Program-made: the position numbers and the translations under genes
Assembly (NCBI GenBank): GCA_038503075.1
Contig: JBCAML010000013.1
Coordinates: 682,001-746,000 of the forward strand
Length of the DNA stretch: 64,000 bases
Direction: 5' to 3'
Source of the DNA: Gyromitra esculenta
Taxonomy: Eukaryota > Ascomycota > Pezizomycetes > Pezizales > Discinaceae
The notes under the pieces: model-generated
What the model saw: the letters and a program-made list of their open reading frames with translations, nothing else
Told to the model about the DNA's origin: nothing
Databases searched by the model: none
Shown: piece by piece, positions 24,521 through 36,785 of the stretch
Layout of the letters: each line of letters begins with the position of its first letter
Position numbering within the stretch: position 1 is the first letter of the stretch

Positions 24521-27500
24521 CTTTAATTATTTTCTCGTTAGAACACCCAGAGAAACTACCGCCAGTCGTCGCAGGTGTGGTGGTATGTACCACAAGTTCT
24601 TCAAACCAGCGTTGAAGAATAACTACAATCCTAGATGGTAATGTTTTTGCAGTAGTGTGTAGAGGAGTTTCTAGTGGCAATAGAGGAGAACCATTTCCTA
24701 TATATGTTGTAGGCTGCCCCCACGACATTTCTCGATAAGCTTCGGTTCCCTAGCCATGCAAGCTTTGCCACTTGCATCAAGGTTTGCGATGAATCCCGTC
24801 GCATCTTACTGAACAGACCAGTTTTGGTATCCGTGCCCGACTGTTTTTACTGTGGTACCTTAGTGATGTATTGTACCGTATTATTTACCCGTGCTCTACG
24901 CAGCCTTCCCCGTGCTCCATGGAGTTTGGTACTGTCACTTGTACTAATGCGGTTCTTGCCGGGGTGCATAGACACCAGGATTCCATACTATTGTGGCGCC
25001 GATCAGCATTCTCCAACTGCCAGGCTCGTTCAAAATTCGCTCCAAATGTCCACGCTGGAACACTGCTGTGATCACGATGCCATTGCAGCATTTTACATAT
25101 AGCTCTCGGTATATAGAGTGACAACCGTGGTTAGTATTTTAATAGATAAAGTTACTGCACTTATATTCTGATATGGCCTAGATAAATTCCATCATTCTAA
25201 CTTTCAACACTCTATTAAGCCCACTATGATAGAGAAAGAACTTTCTTTTTCTTTGTGTATGCGAGGCGGTGACCAAGAATTTAAAGACATTTGTATTCTT
25301 ACACCATCGGCCAGCCAGGACTCGAAGCATATCAGGTCCCTTTGCATCAATGTTTCAGGACTGAATGCTAAAATCTCTACCAGCTTCATGTTATTGATCA
25401 TCCAAGAGCAGTACGGAAACCCTGGATCCATGGAGCCGCTTCCCCTATTCCAATTGAAAGATATTGGCCAATTAGGAAACCGATCTCACGTTTTAAATTA
25501 GTTAGAGTACCAATCACTAACTTTGGCTGCCTTCTGACACTCGTATTCCAGGTTCATCTGAATTACAATTTCCAGGTTTTAACGACAACGGCCCAAGGGT
25601 GCATGTGCCTCTGACTGTTGAGAGCCAATGATATAACGTTTTTTAGTGTAACAGCGATGGATCCGAAATTTTCTTCTCTGTAGGTATGTCGCCAAGTTCG
25701 GAAATCCGGTCAATACCTGCATTAGGCGTGTATGTTCTAGGTGAAACATAGTTAACGCTAGCTAAGCACCAATTTGATTCACCTTGCGCGTTTGTCACCG
25801 TAATCGCACCCTCACATCTTGATCCTCGATGGTTCTCGGGACTGGTAGAGTACCTGCCTAGACGCCCTTGGTAGTTTAGTAACACATGGCCCGACAGGTG
25901 GATAGGATTAGAAGTGGTTCAGAGAAAAGCTTTATCCATCATCTGGTACGCTACCTACATTTGCGCGCTTAGGTCTAGATCTCCACGCGGCGATACTATT
26001 CATCTAAATTCTGCACATGAATTTGTGGAGAACCTAGGTATCATGCTTAGGTTAACAGCGTAAGTATTACTTATAACTTTAGGACCGCGTACCTTCTATT
26101 ACCCATGTGTCCATCATCATGCTTCTACATCAACTTTATTAAAACCCTCAAACCTCATGACGATCGGACAGATCCGAATCCCAAATTACTAAGACTATCC
26201 CCGAGTATTGTATACTTTTCTGAGAAGAGCCTAGCACCATTTTATGTTGGGTAAGGACACTTCTAATCAAGATAGGTCGTTGTAATCTAGCTGGCCAACG
26301 TAGAGATATTATGTTTAACAAATCTGAAATGATAAATATTATGCAAACGACCTGAGTATCAACCTATACATCCTCTACATAGTACGTGTATAAATGTAAG
26401 TTTTCCCTTTCTCCCTCTTAGATACATGTAGGTTTCTCAAATCATCCTGCTATTACGGTAGCCCAGAGCATCTTAGCCGTATAGTAGGTGTATTATAGGA
26501 AAAATTCGAATAACAGCAGGACAGAATCTGTGTTAGGTTCGAATCTAGAGATATAATGTGGTGATTATGAATGATGGAGTCAGTCTGGCCTAGATACTCT
26601 AGCCAGGGCTGAAGTATTAGCAAGATGGTGACTGTGTAGACCATAATTATTTAGCGTGGACCTTTGGGTAGATTTTTCCTGGGAGAGTAGCTATTGTTGG
26701 TTATTTGAGCTTGGGACTGATCGGCACCTGAAAAACAGAAATGAACTACACTCATTTTTGGATCGGAGGTATTCTTAGTATTCCAAGCCTTTTATGTTCT
26801 AACGTCGGAGGAACTATTGCTTACCAGGTATCGATGAAACTCCAAGAACCCAGCCATGGTCAAATCGTTCGTTCTCTACATTATCGATATACTCTATACC
26901 TTGCTTGATCCGCAATTGCTAAACATCAACAAACAGCACAATTTTAAATTTCCTAAAAGGAAACATGTCCGAGCGTCTTCGTGCCCTCTTTATTGCTGTT
27001 TTGGAGCCCTCTGTTTTCTATTGTCGTATACTCTAGGAGTGGTACGTGCATGTGTGACCAACCAGCTACAGAGTCGAAATGCCGGCGAACCCCGAGGTAA
27101 GTATCGGGCTGTTTCAATAGTTGAAGAAACTCTGGGACAGACAATCTGAAATCTAGAAGATCCTAGATAATAATATCTTGTTACCCCTTTTTAGATAAGC
27201 GGCGGGGTTTCTCTTACATTGCTGGGAGGCGCGGATCGACCCGGCTGGGCGTGACACGTGCACGTCACGTTGGGAGGGGTCGACCCGAAACTAGCAAAAG
27301 CCGCCAACTGAGACCTTGATATCAAAAGGAGAAGAAAAGCCATTTTTCCTTTCCGCTCTCCTGCGTCTATACAGGGACTTATGGGCGGACGGCGGTTATG
27401 GTCTGATGGTGGACAGGGGTCTTTTTTGGCTTGGCGCGTCCGGATATGGAATTTACGCTGCCAAATACAGTAATTTTAGACACCTGTCCGCCATCCGCCC

Positions 27501-28878
27501 ATAACCACCGTCCGCCCATAAGTCCCTATATATATTGGGTTTGTAGAAGTTTATTGCAACCGAGGTAACAAAAATTCAATTCTACTTAGCGTGGAAGGAC
27601 TTTCCGGCTTTGCGGTCAACAATAAGCGCATGGACACACTTCTTCATAGATATTGTACCCTTGGCTATAAGTGATCTTTAAGGATGAAGCGGGGTAGATT
27701 GAAGGGGTGTTGCCTGGCCGCGAAGCACGACGCGGCTAGTGAGTAGGGTATCTAATTTTTTTCATAATTGTAACCTTTTAATAGTGGAATACAAGGAACG
27801 TTCTTCGTTTTAGGAAAAAGATAGCGAACAGTAGCTGGCGGGAATGGTCTGGATCGCAATGTTGATAGGTAGTTTTTCTGACCTAGACTTGTTTTATTAT
27901 TTGGTACATTAAGGGTATTTTTATTAGAATTGCTGAATGATCAATTCGATCATAGATTTGCTCCATATATGTATGAAAAATTAACTTTAGTACGGCGGCC
28001 CTAGCTATAGGCCCATAAACAAATAACTCCTGAATATCAACTTCGCAAGAGGCTTTTCGCCGAGCAGAAACAAATGGCCTTATGCATTTGCGGACATTAG
28101 GGACAGGCCAAATCCCACAAATTTTGAGGCTAGATTCTTTGGAATGCACTTTCATAGCGTTATTGATGGTAGGCCTGTAGAGGTCTATGGCTACCAAGGG
28201 TCGATGGCCAAGCCCTGGGTAGATGACGGGATACTTAGGTATCCGCGCGAGGATCTAGGGACTTGAAATAAGCGGCCTGAGCGCCCCGTGTGTTTCTCTG
28301 AGGGCAGATGCTAGCAACATAGTCGGCAGCATTGTCAAGTCTGCCACGCAACCCCAGCATTGGTTGTGCGCTCATTTTTGAAAATCAGCCGAGACAGAGT
28401 CCCGATCTCTGCGCAAGGTGAAATTAGTACAACAGGGTATATCAATAGCAAATCGTGGGGACCGGGAACCATTTTGATATGTATTTTATACCGTGAATCA
28501 GTATCCATGCCTAGGTGTGCATATTTAATAGAGAAAATTAACGGACAGGGATAGAACACCAATTTCAAATAGGTCGGAGTACTACTTTCAGTTGGTTGGG
28601 GCCATTCATAGTATACATTGCGAAAACCAACCTTCTGCAGCTCAAGTAGCTGGTAATTTAGAACAGGGTATCTCTATAAGTATTACCATCCCTTACATTC
28701 TTTCTCACTTTCTGGCCAAGTTACTGGACCTTTCCCTTCGTTCTGCGACATTGGGGGGTTTACTCGCGAATCTTCTCTTGGAGGGAATTGATTTCGTTTC
28801 TAGAAACTCTATCCAAGTTAATCACACTCTCTAGTCTAGCACAGACATATTAGTTTCTTTCGGTAGAAATAGGTGACA
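24521..28878. other. Gene-poor AT-rich region
   Basis: About 4.3 kb without a supportable gene. Several frames of 60-105 codons occur but none shows family motifs or splices into a larger product. It contains one inverted-repeat element (27372-27528), preceded at 27,215-27,290 by a GC-rich patch with short palindromes (ACGTGCACGT, GGGTCGACCC). The last few hundred nt should be the P450 promoter. I recognise nothing else. Confidence 0.55.
27372..27528. mobile_element. MITE-like element, family J
   Basis: A 157-bp element with arms of about 50 bp: left CAGGGACTTATGGGCGGACG, right reversed TAGGGACTTATGGGCGGACG, with about six mismatches. TA lies on both flanks (27370-27371, 27529-27530). It contains an internal repetition of the GGGCGGA motif in each arm. 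It is non-coding. Confidence 0.7.
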
Positions 28879-30753
28879 ATGGCGAGCTCTCCCCTGAGTG
28901 TGCTTCTTGAGTCTGCGGGGCGTATATTTGGGAGCGTTGTGGTGATCATCGTGTTAGCAATTGCTAAGAGTATAATTACGACACGCTATTTTCACCCTCT
29001 ATCACAATTTCCGGGTCCTTTTCTTGCAAGTGTCACCAGGTTTTACCTTGTCTACTATAATCTCCTTGGAAGAGAATATCTGAAAGAATACGATCTCCAC
29101 AAAAAATACGGTAAGGGAACTACTCCTCCAAGACTGCAACTACGATCAATTTTTGTATTAATACAATCAATGTGCGTTTTAGGGCCCGTGGTTCGAATTT
29201 CACCTTCTCTGCTTATCGTTAGCGACCCGAAGATGCTCCCTGTGATCTACCACCGAAGATCAGACAAATCGGATTACTACGTGACTGGGAGTTTTGGAAA
29301 AGTTGCTAGTCTATTCAATATCCAATCCCATGAGATCCATGCTGCTGCCAGGAAGAGGATCGCGCAACCTGTAAGCCAAAAAATTCGCCACATTCACTTT
29401 AACTTGTACATGTATCTAATCTCAGAACAGTATAGCATGTCCGCGATAAAACCGATGGAAGGACTCATCGATTCTCGAATCGGTGGGTGGACCAAAAAAC
29501 TAGAGACGGACTTTGTCGAGACCGGCAAGAAGTTCGACTTCGCGTCATGGGTTACGTGAGTGTCTCTCGATACTCTACCTTGGTTGGTTCTTTCCTCCTT
29601 GAAATTAGAAACTAACTGGTATTGTGATAGATATTTTGCCTATGACGTTATCAGCGAAGTAGCCTTTGGAAAAGCAATAGGTTTTGTCCTGCAAGGAAAG
29701 GATATCGACGGTCTGATTCAATCTTTTCACGATGGTCTCCCTATCTTTGGTGTTATGGGGCGTTTGCACCCATTCACAAAATGGATCAAGCAGACGTGGG
29801 TTGCGGATGCATATATGGTCCCTAAGCCTGGTGATAGTACTGGTATCGGAAATATCATGACCTTCCGTGATAATCTGTTAGAAAAGCGTATCAAAGAGAA
29901 TAGTGATCCGTCAACCAAAGCTGAGCACTCAGATCTCCTCCAGAGGTTTGTCCACCTAGAAATACCACTATATGTATTCAAAGTTTTACTGACTTGAGCT
30001 GAATAGCTTCCTTGCTGCGCAAAATGCCGATGGCACCCCAATGCCTATCGATGATATCAAAGCGGAGACATTACTTGTCCTCTTGGCTGGCTCTGATACT
30101 ACGGCAACTTCCGTTCAGGCTCTCATTGTCTACCTCCTCACAAATACTGCCTGTTATGATAAACTCATCGCCGAAATCACTGAAAAAGACGCAGCAGGAT
30201 TACTCTCACTGATTCCGAAATACGACGAAGTCCTTGAACATCTTCCCTACTACGTCGCTTGTTTAAGAGAAGCCATGCGCATGACTCCGGCAGCCCCAAA
30301 TATCTTCCCAAGAAATGTTCCTAAAGGTGGATTGAATCTATATGGTAAAATTGTACCAGAGGGATTCGAGGTCACATCGAACCCATGGATCTCGCAAAGG
30401 GACGAGGAGGTTTATGGCGAAGACTCTATGGTTTTCAGGCCCGAGAGGTGGCTTGAAGATCCTGAGAGGGCTAAGGAGATGGATAAGTACGATTTTACGT
30501 GGGGTTTTGGCTCGAGGGTATGTTTAGGCAAGAACATTGCCATGATGGAGTTGTGCAAGGCCCCTGTGCAGGTAAGCTTAAGTCTTCGCTTTTACAACTT
30601 ACACTCAAATAGTTTACTGACATTTTGTACGAATAGTTTTTCCGCCTCTTTCGACCAGAGCTCGTTGATAAAAAGAACCCAAGTACATATATTGTAGCTG
30701 GGGGCGTTTCATTTCACAAGGATCTCTGGATCAATATCACTAGAAGGAAGTAG
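28879..30753 (+). CDS. Cytochrome P450 (pisatin-demethylase / CYP57-like group)
   Basis: A membrane-anchored haem monooxygenase. The N-terminal anchor is residues about 12-35 (SVVVIIVLAIAKSII), followed by HPLSQFPGPFLASVT. The I-helix reads LLAGSDTTATS, the ExxR motif is REAMRM, the PERF-like motif is FRPERW, and the haem loop is FGSRVCLGKNIA with the Cys ligand. Exons 28879-29110, 29183-29370, 29431-29555, 29631-29945, 30007-30571 and 30637-30753 sum to 1,542 nt, giving 513 residues. The second intron (29371-29430, 60 nt) is in frame and free of stops, so a retained form would still be open. The start ATG follows GACA. The substrate is unknown; relatives include pisatin demethylase and other detoxifying or secondary-metabolic enzymes. 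No backbone synthase lies nearby. Confidence 0.93.
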
Positions 30754-30818
30754 ATGGTGGAGAATTAAAACTTATAGAATCCTTTTTTTTTATGTGCTGT
30801 AAATACTTTAAGTTTTTA

Positions 30819-30847
30819 CAAAGCTACAAACCTGTTTTGTAGCTTTG
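30819..30847 (+). terminator. Perfect 12-bp hairpin in the P450 3' region
   Basis: CAAAGCTACAAA (30819-30830) and TTTGTAGCTTTG (30836-30847) are exact complements around a 5-nt loop, about 65 nt after the stop codon. It could be an mRNA 3' hairpin or the core of a decayed palindromic element. A role in 3' end formation is only a guess. Confidence 0.3.
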
Positions 30848-30929
30848 ATTTCAATAGCACGCTTGTCTTTGTCTCGCGCCTAAATAGCTGCCGTTTAGCT
30901 CTTCATTTTAGTCTTTTGGGGCAGAGGTA

Positions 30930-31168
30930 CCGCAGGATCTCAATTCATTCGGACGTTTGCCAAGAGCTATGGCTGGCGCCATAAACGAAAACTAATCCTT
31001 TTTGTAAGTGAGATCGAGCAAAGCACGGAGCTCCTACACGAAATTTGGGGGAGTCAAGGCCAATACCAACACACACAGACCAAATTTGCGTGTATCCTAC
31101 CCTAGAAATAGCATAGTATCCCTAAATCACCTGTCTGGCAACCGTCCGAATGAATTGAGATCCTACGG
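30930..31168. mobile_element. MITE-like element, family H
   Basis: A 239-bp element with 32-bp terminal repeats (30930-30961 and 31137-31168) that differ at two positions; the ends read CCGCAGGATCTCAATTCATT and, reversed, CCGTAGGATCTCAATTCATT. The left flank is TA; the right flank is AA, so the duplication has decayed or the ends are slightly different. It is non-coding. Confidence 0.68.
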
Positions 31169-31772
31169 AAACTCCATAATGTTTTCACTTATACTAGCGT
31201 ATGGGGTGCAAAAAAAAAAGATAGGTGCGGAAACTTCAAAGTGCCACCAAAAGCCGAAGATTCCAACTAAAGCTATTAGATAAAACGATAACCAGAACCT
31301 TCGAGATATTGTTTCAGTAGAACCAATGAAATTACAAAAAATAGTTTGCCCGTTAATTAAAGTACTAGCTAAAAAATAAAATTACATGTAGTTACGTGGG
31401 TAGACCTGGGCAGCAACCAGGATGCGACCCTCACAACCTCATCTCACAACCTCGTTGCTTCAACAACCCTAAATCAAGATAAAGTCACTAAAGCTGTGTT
31501 ATTCAATGCTGTAATTGCTACTGAATTTATCTGATGTCGCGACAAATTAAGCTGGGTGTGGTGTTTGCTGTCATGTTGGTTGCTGCCTAGGCTTACCCAC
31601 GTAGCTAACTTTATTCTTCAACAGGACACATCATATGTATCGAGTATTAATATGTGTCACCAACGCCTATCAAACTTGATGGCGTCTAAGCCGTGTAGGT
31701 ACATGTGTGGCCGAACGGCTAAAAAGTATACCGTGCAGCTGCGTCCAACCAGATCCTGCGTTTTTTGAAGTA

Positions 31773-31933
31773 CAGCCTCCGGTAGAATTACTGTAGAATT
31801 GTGGCAACTCAGGATCTGAAGCGTTCATTGAGCTTCTAGGCTCACCGGAAGGATTTTGGCAGCGGTATTGGCTACTCTGCCTGCGTGGAGCTCGCTTACC
31901 CTCCTTTTTCTACAGTAATTCTACCACAGACTG
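31773..31933. mobile_element. MITE-like element, family D
   Basis: A 161-bp element with 26-bp terminal repeats: left CAGCCTCCGGTAGAATTACT, right reversed CAGTCTGTGGTAGAATTACT. The left TA is at 31771-31772. The right TA (31934-31935) is shared with the adjoining family B copy. It is non-coding. Confidence 0.7.
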
Positions 31934-31935
31934 TA

Positions 31936-32091
31936 CAGTCTCTCCCGGCCACATGGCGAAATTGGGCAGTTGACGAACAAGGATTTACCATCACGAATAC
32001 TGGCAGTCCCCAGTATCCTAAACCACTGTTGCTCTCTCCCAGACCCCTGTTCATCAACCGCTCAGCTTCGTCGTGTGGCCGGGAATGACTG
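31936..32091. mobile_element. MITE-like element, family B copy 2
   Basis: A 156-bp element with arms of about 45 bp (left CAGTCTCTCCCGGCCACATG, right reversed CAGTCATTCCCGGCCACACG). TA lies on both sides (31934-31935, 32092-32093). It is homologous along its length to the copy at 21400-21557. The left TA is shared with family D. Confidence 0.76.
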
Positions 32092-32757
32092 TACTACGAC
32101 GCGGTGGATAGACAGAACTCGACTGGAATATTTATTATTCAATGGAAAGAAAGGCACGAGATAATTGAACACATATGTGATTTATTTAAATGATAATAAA
32201 AGTAAAACTTTATTCTAATTTCTCCTTGAGGAGGTTTTGTATCACTTCGTTGCATTGTGGTACTTCAGAAACTGCAGGGACTTGTTGGAGGCAACCGGTA
32301 TGGAAACCGTTGCTCGTTTGAAATGCGGGTCGATAGCGTTTACGCCACGTGCGCGCATGGCTCGAATACGACTCCGCGATCTTGCCAAGATTCGCTTTCT
32401 TAGCTCGGTGATCATCGGCACTAGCTGGGAAAACGAACCTGGTAGGCCTCCTAGCCAGGGCCTTTTTTTTTTCAGCTAGCAGAAAACTGATCTATTCTTC
32501 TAGCCCTAGCGAACCTATCCCTACCCTTATTGTAGATCTACCACGAGATGTTTGTATTTCACACTCAGGACCATTTCCTGTGATAAAGTATTATTCAGAT
32601 GGGGGTTTCTCTTAGCTACATACAAATGTCCATTCAAGGCGATATATTCCATAAACGGAATGATAAAAAAAGATATTCTCACATTTAGATATCTGGGATC
32701 TTTTTTTTATAGCCGTTTCAGAATTTATCCCAACGAGTGAGCGATTGGGCATTAGAT

Positions 32758-35012
32758 TCATAGTTTTGCTTTAATATCACCTTGATCGTCCGCTTCTGGC
32801 TTCTTGTAGTGTTCAACGATAGCTAAACACTCCTCCCGAAACTCATTCCCGTCTCCAGTCTGTTGCGCAACTCTCCACATTTCCTGGTAAACATTTCCAT
32901 CCTCCCTTCCTAGCACGCTATTCCCCATATCAAATTTAGTGAAAGCAAAAGCGTCCGTCATAGCGACGGCAGTTGGTATGTCCATCATTTCGGTTACTGC
33001 TTCATCGAGCGCATGGCGTAGGAGGCGACTCTGCATGGGATCGATGAATCCAGACTCGAAAAGCTCGCCAAGACCGCCTATCAGAGTAGAGAGTGCATGG
33101 ATGTTGGATAGGAGGGTCATGGCTTTCTTCTCGTCCTGAGAGAAGGAGGTAATGGTGCGCTCGATAGCACGTTGAAAGGATGATACTATGAATACGTCCG
33201 CATGGGCAGCAGTCACACGGGAACAGTCCCATGAATAGGATTGCCACTCTTTCTCCCCACTTGCAACTTTAAGACCTAAGTCTATCACTAGGAATGCGGC
33301 ACGGTGTTCTAGTGCTGCGAGTTGGACTGTAGGGTCGAACCAATCGGTTTTTGTGATAACGGCAGAGCGCATGTTGGTGAATTGGGGGGGTAGAAGGAGA
33401 GTGCTACGAAGGTATAAAGTACTAGGAGAAAGGGAGTTAATGGTTCCCTCGGCACGAATTTTGGCAGCCTGTTTTAGGAGAGCCCTGGTAGTTTGTTGAG
33501 CGATTACGTAGTTATCACCTAGGAAAGTTTTGTCAATGATTACTTGTATTTATGGGATGGAGGAGAGTTAAGATACCTTCATAAGTTTGTGAAGCGACTG
33601 CATTCGCGAATATGGAACCAATACCACTCATGTGACTGAAACCATGACCACCTAAACATTTCCTGGCTTCTTCAATGCCTTTTGCACAGTCCCACGAAAC
33701 TTTGCACTTCAATGCTGTAGATAGACTGTGCATTTCCGCTAGCGTGCTGACATCGCTTCTTTGGGTTATCGCTTCATTCACCTTGACATAAAACGAAAAC
33801 AATTCTCTCCCAGAGATGATAGATGCGTACGCCTGTGCGAGAAGTGGATATAAGCGATATTGGACAGAAGCATAACTTATCACTTGTCGTTCCTCATCAC
33901 CCTTCCCATCGGAGAACTGCCGGCGATGGACACAGTATCTGATTGCAATAGTGATCGCGCGGGCTAGTTGCCAGGCTACATTCAGAGGGATTGCTGCACG
34001 AAGAGCTACCATGGACCCATATGATAGTTTATCATGTTTTGCGGGTATGTACTCGCCCGAAGGAGTCACTTGGGCGTGTCTGTTCAACATGTTTTCTAGT
34101 GGGATACGGACGTCTTTGAAGTGGACGTAACCATTGTCGACCATGCCGAAACCACCGTAGGATTTAGGGCCGAGAGTACCAACCGTTATGCCAGGAAGGG
34201 GCTCATGGGTTGTGGAGGAGCGGAGAGGGACTATGAAGAGGTGAGGCCCATGGGATTTGTATTGGGCTGGGTTTAAAGGTGATGTAGTTTGGAGAATCAC
34301 TACCACTACCGCATGGTTTGCCTACGAAGCTTAAATCGTCAATTGATGCTCATTTGTAGCCATCATAGATACCGATGAAGGAAGGCAGCATTGTGTGTAG
34401 CAGACCAGAACTCCTAATCCGCCCATCCACCACTTCGTGCTCTCCATTCTCGGCGAAGATATCACAAACTCTTTTGTCTCTAGATCATAGCGTGCCGTAG
34501 TTTCGAGTCCTTGGACATTATTTCCATGCGCCAATTCAGTCTGCGCATAACATCCAACAACCTCGTAGCGTCGACACCTTGGAATCCAACTCGCCTGCTG
34601 CTCATCAGAGCCTTGTGCAAGAATGACGGGTATGAATGCTCCTTCATGGAGCGTTATGACGAGTCCTTCATCTTGAAGATGAAGAGCTACTCGATATTCT
34701 TGTTCATTCCATGAGTGGGTGTCGCGTAACTCTAGCAGGCGCTTGGAGATGCGTAACGAGCGATGTAATAGTTCGGTGTGATTTAGGAATGCACTGTGGG
34801 GGGTCGCATTGGTAATTTCAGCGTGTTAAGCTTAAAAGAATAAGCTATTGGGGGTTCAGGTACCTTTGGGTTTTCTCGAAGATGGGCTCTTGCTCAAGGA
34901 TTGCGGCGATTCTGACGCGCGTTTCACGGTATCCAGGGTCAAAAAGCAGATCGCCTATCTTAGAGATGTTTATGATCGACTTGGAGCGTGCAATTTGGAG
35001 ATCAGACGGCAT
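32758..35012 (-). CDS. Peroxisomal acyl-CoA oxidase
   Basis: Catalyses the first, FAD-dependent step of peroxisomal fatty-acid beta-oxidation, forming trans-2-enoyl-CoA and H2O2. Family motifs: CYAQTELAHGNNVQGLETTA (flavin/substrate loop), WWMGGLG, LFIVPLRS, LGPKSYGGFGMVDNGYVHF, HRRQFSDG, KCLGGHGFS and TYEGDNYVIAQQ with the catalytic Glu. The protein ends KAKL, a PTS1-type (AKL) peroxisomal signal. Exons on the reverse strand are 34864-35012, 34412-34793, 33577-34321 and 32758-33518, summing to 2,037 nt and giving 678 residues, the normal length. The second intron has a weak GTTCTG donor, but GLGANHAVVV then joins as expected. The gene is intact and converges on the P450. Confidence 0.94.
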
Positions 35013-36428
35013 AACTAATTATTCCTCACTGTTGTTTGAGATTGCTTTTGAATAACAAGGAACAAGAGGGAATCTTGGACAAACTCAAGACTTGACCCGG
35101 GTAAAGGCGTTTACCGGTGCGGCCCGCGGCGAAACCTCACAACCTATTACACGTGCTCGAACGTCATCGGCTCCCATGCGCCTATGGCCAATAAACGCTG
35201 AGTAAAGCTACTATGAAGTTATACTACTCCAGTAGGCATGAGTTCTTGCGGCTGGATATTTCTCCAATTAGGGTGTTTCTGAATGGAGAATCCCACCACA
35301 ATGGTCTATGTTGACTAGAATGCACGTGATCATGGCTTGTCACTCGGCAATACATGTATGTATAGTTTGTTATGCTAGAATAGCATGATGTTCACTATGT
35401 CGGAGCCTCACGAGTCCGTACGCAGGCCAAAAGCAATGGGAATTTATGGAGTCAGGGTCTACAAAGGCGAAAGCTTCCGCTATGGAGCGCAATAATATAG
35501 TCTGACTATTCAATAGTTAGGTATATATGTATATACTATCGATTGAATACTATTAATACTAAAACCCTTCGCTCGCCAACCTAAAGATAGCTGGATATGT
35601 CTGTAAGGGTAGCAACTCCATTGCAAGTCCTACAGACAAGGTCCTACTGATCGCTGGATGAACTTTCTTCTACGCATCAAAATACCTCCCCATTCCTGCC
35701 TACCGCAGCCTAATAGTCCGTATTGAATAGTTTTTAAGTTTCCTTTAATCTAGTACCTTGTCCCATCTTCGGAAGCCTCTGTAGTAGAGCAAACTTTGGT
35801 AAGTGGGAATAGGGACAAGGCCAAACCTCTCCCGAGGTTCTGGCTTGTAGGGGTTTCGTGGTTTGGGTGGGCTCAATCACGGGTAATCACTCACTTGAAG
35901 GGATGAGAAAGCGTCTAAACTTGCCCTTACTCATTATCGCTGGCTGTTGCTTATCGCAGGAGAATGATGCAGTGAATCCTTAGAGCGTTAATACTAATCT
36001 ACCAGCTGCAGAAGAACTGCAGATCTATGTGTATCATGAGCGTGATATCTTGAATGTAGGGAGGGTGAGCCTGGGTATGGGGCTGGCACGTGTCTTCCCT
36101 AACTTTCCGTCTGGTACTTGAAATACAATTCATATCTAACACTTGCACTAGTGGGCTTCTTTCTCCCCTCTTTTCTCCCTCTCTGACACCAGATCCCCTT
36201 TCTGAATCAACTGTTCATCTATCATCACTAAATTTATCGACTTTAGTTAGCTATAGCTATCTATCCACAATCACCAAAGGTTGTGATTTTTGCCCAGAGC
36301 TCTCTCCAGACAAATTCCAGGATCTTTAGTCAGTTTTCAATTCCTCTCCCATACCTATATCTCTCATCAGATCAAATACTGACCAATAAATTTTATCAAT
36401 CCAAGTAGGTATAGATCATAAAAAGGAC
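35013..36428. other. Spacer upstream of the RNase-H-like gene
   Basis: About 1.4 kb between divergent genes. It includes one TACATGTA (35351) and a pyrimidine-rich, CT-rich tract (36150-36380) typical of fungal promoters. I see no gene. Confidence 0.55.
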
Positions 36429-36785
36429 ATGGACTGATTTGCTCTGGTAACTTGTATAGATGCTTCTAAAAGAACACTTATTCTACCCATAAAGCTGCTA
36501 GCGTTCGCTAGCGTTGGGTCTCCAGGAATGTTCCTGTCCCCGGAAGACATCAAGGAGATTGACAACCCACCCTATAATCTGATCCCTATCAAAAATAAGC
36601 TCATGCAGAAGAATAAAGCTGTCTGTTACAGGTTTTGCCCTAAGTTGGAAACCACCATCATCCCTATGAACCTTCAGAGCATCGAGGGACCCGAAACAGC
36701 TGTGAGGTAGACCGATTATTTTTTGCAGGATGGCCAAAGTCAAGAGAAATTCTCTGGCTACAAAGTCGATGTTAAGCTTGACTTT
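36429..36785 (+). other. In-frame upstream extension with stop codons, degenerate retropepsin-like
   Basis: This stretch is in the same frame as the long downstream ORF. It starts ATG GAC TGA (36429-36437), is then open to a TAG at 36708-36710, and is open again into the ORF. The translated middle contains LAFASVGSPGMFLSPEDI, which resembles a retropepsin active-site loop (usual form DSGA.G.FIS) with the catalytic Asp-Ser replaced by Ser-Val. Downstream, FLGMDFMIKY (in the main ORF) resembles the retropepsin LGMDFL segment. Possible readings: an unrecognised intron ending at TTTTTTGCAG (36728), a decayed 5' exon, or chance. The likeness is my inference. Confidence 0.35.

Larger units (their letters stand above)
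30754..32757. other. Spacer with three inverted-repeat elements
   Basis: Lies between the P450 stop and the acyl-CoA oxidase stop (convergent genes). It contains a perfect hairpin, family H, and the abutting D-B pair, listed separately. The frame at 32237-32479 has no family motifs. I see no gene. Confidence 0.6.

Noticed and set aside
32237..32479. 80-codon frame between element B copy 2 and the acyl-CoA oxidase
   Set aside because: Slightly coding-like composition, but no homology I can name and no splice partners; left as non-coding.
28879..35012. P450 plus acyl-CoA oxidase as a secondary-metabolite cluster
   Set aside because: No synthase, transporter or regulator nearby; the genes are convergent and separated by MITEs, and the oxidase has a normal peroxisomal signal.
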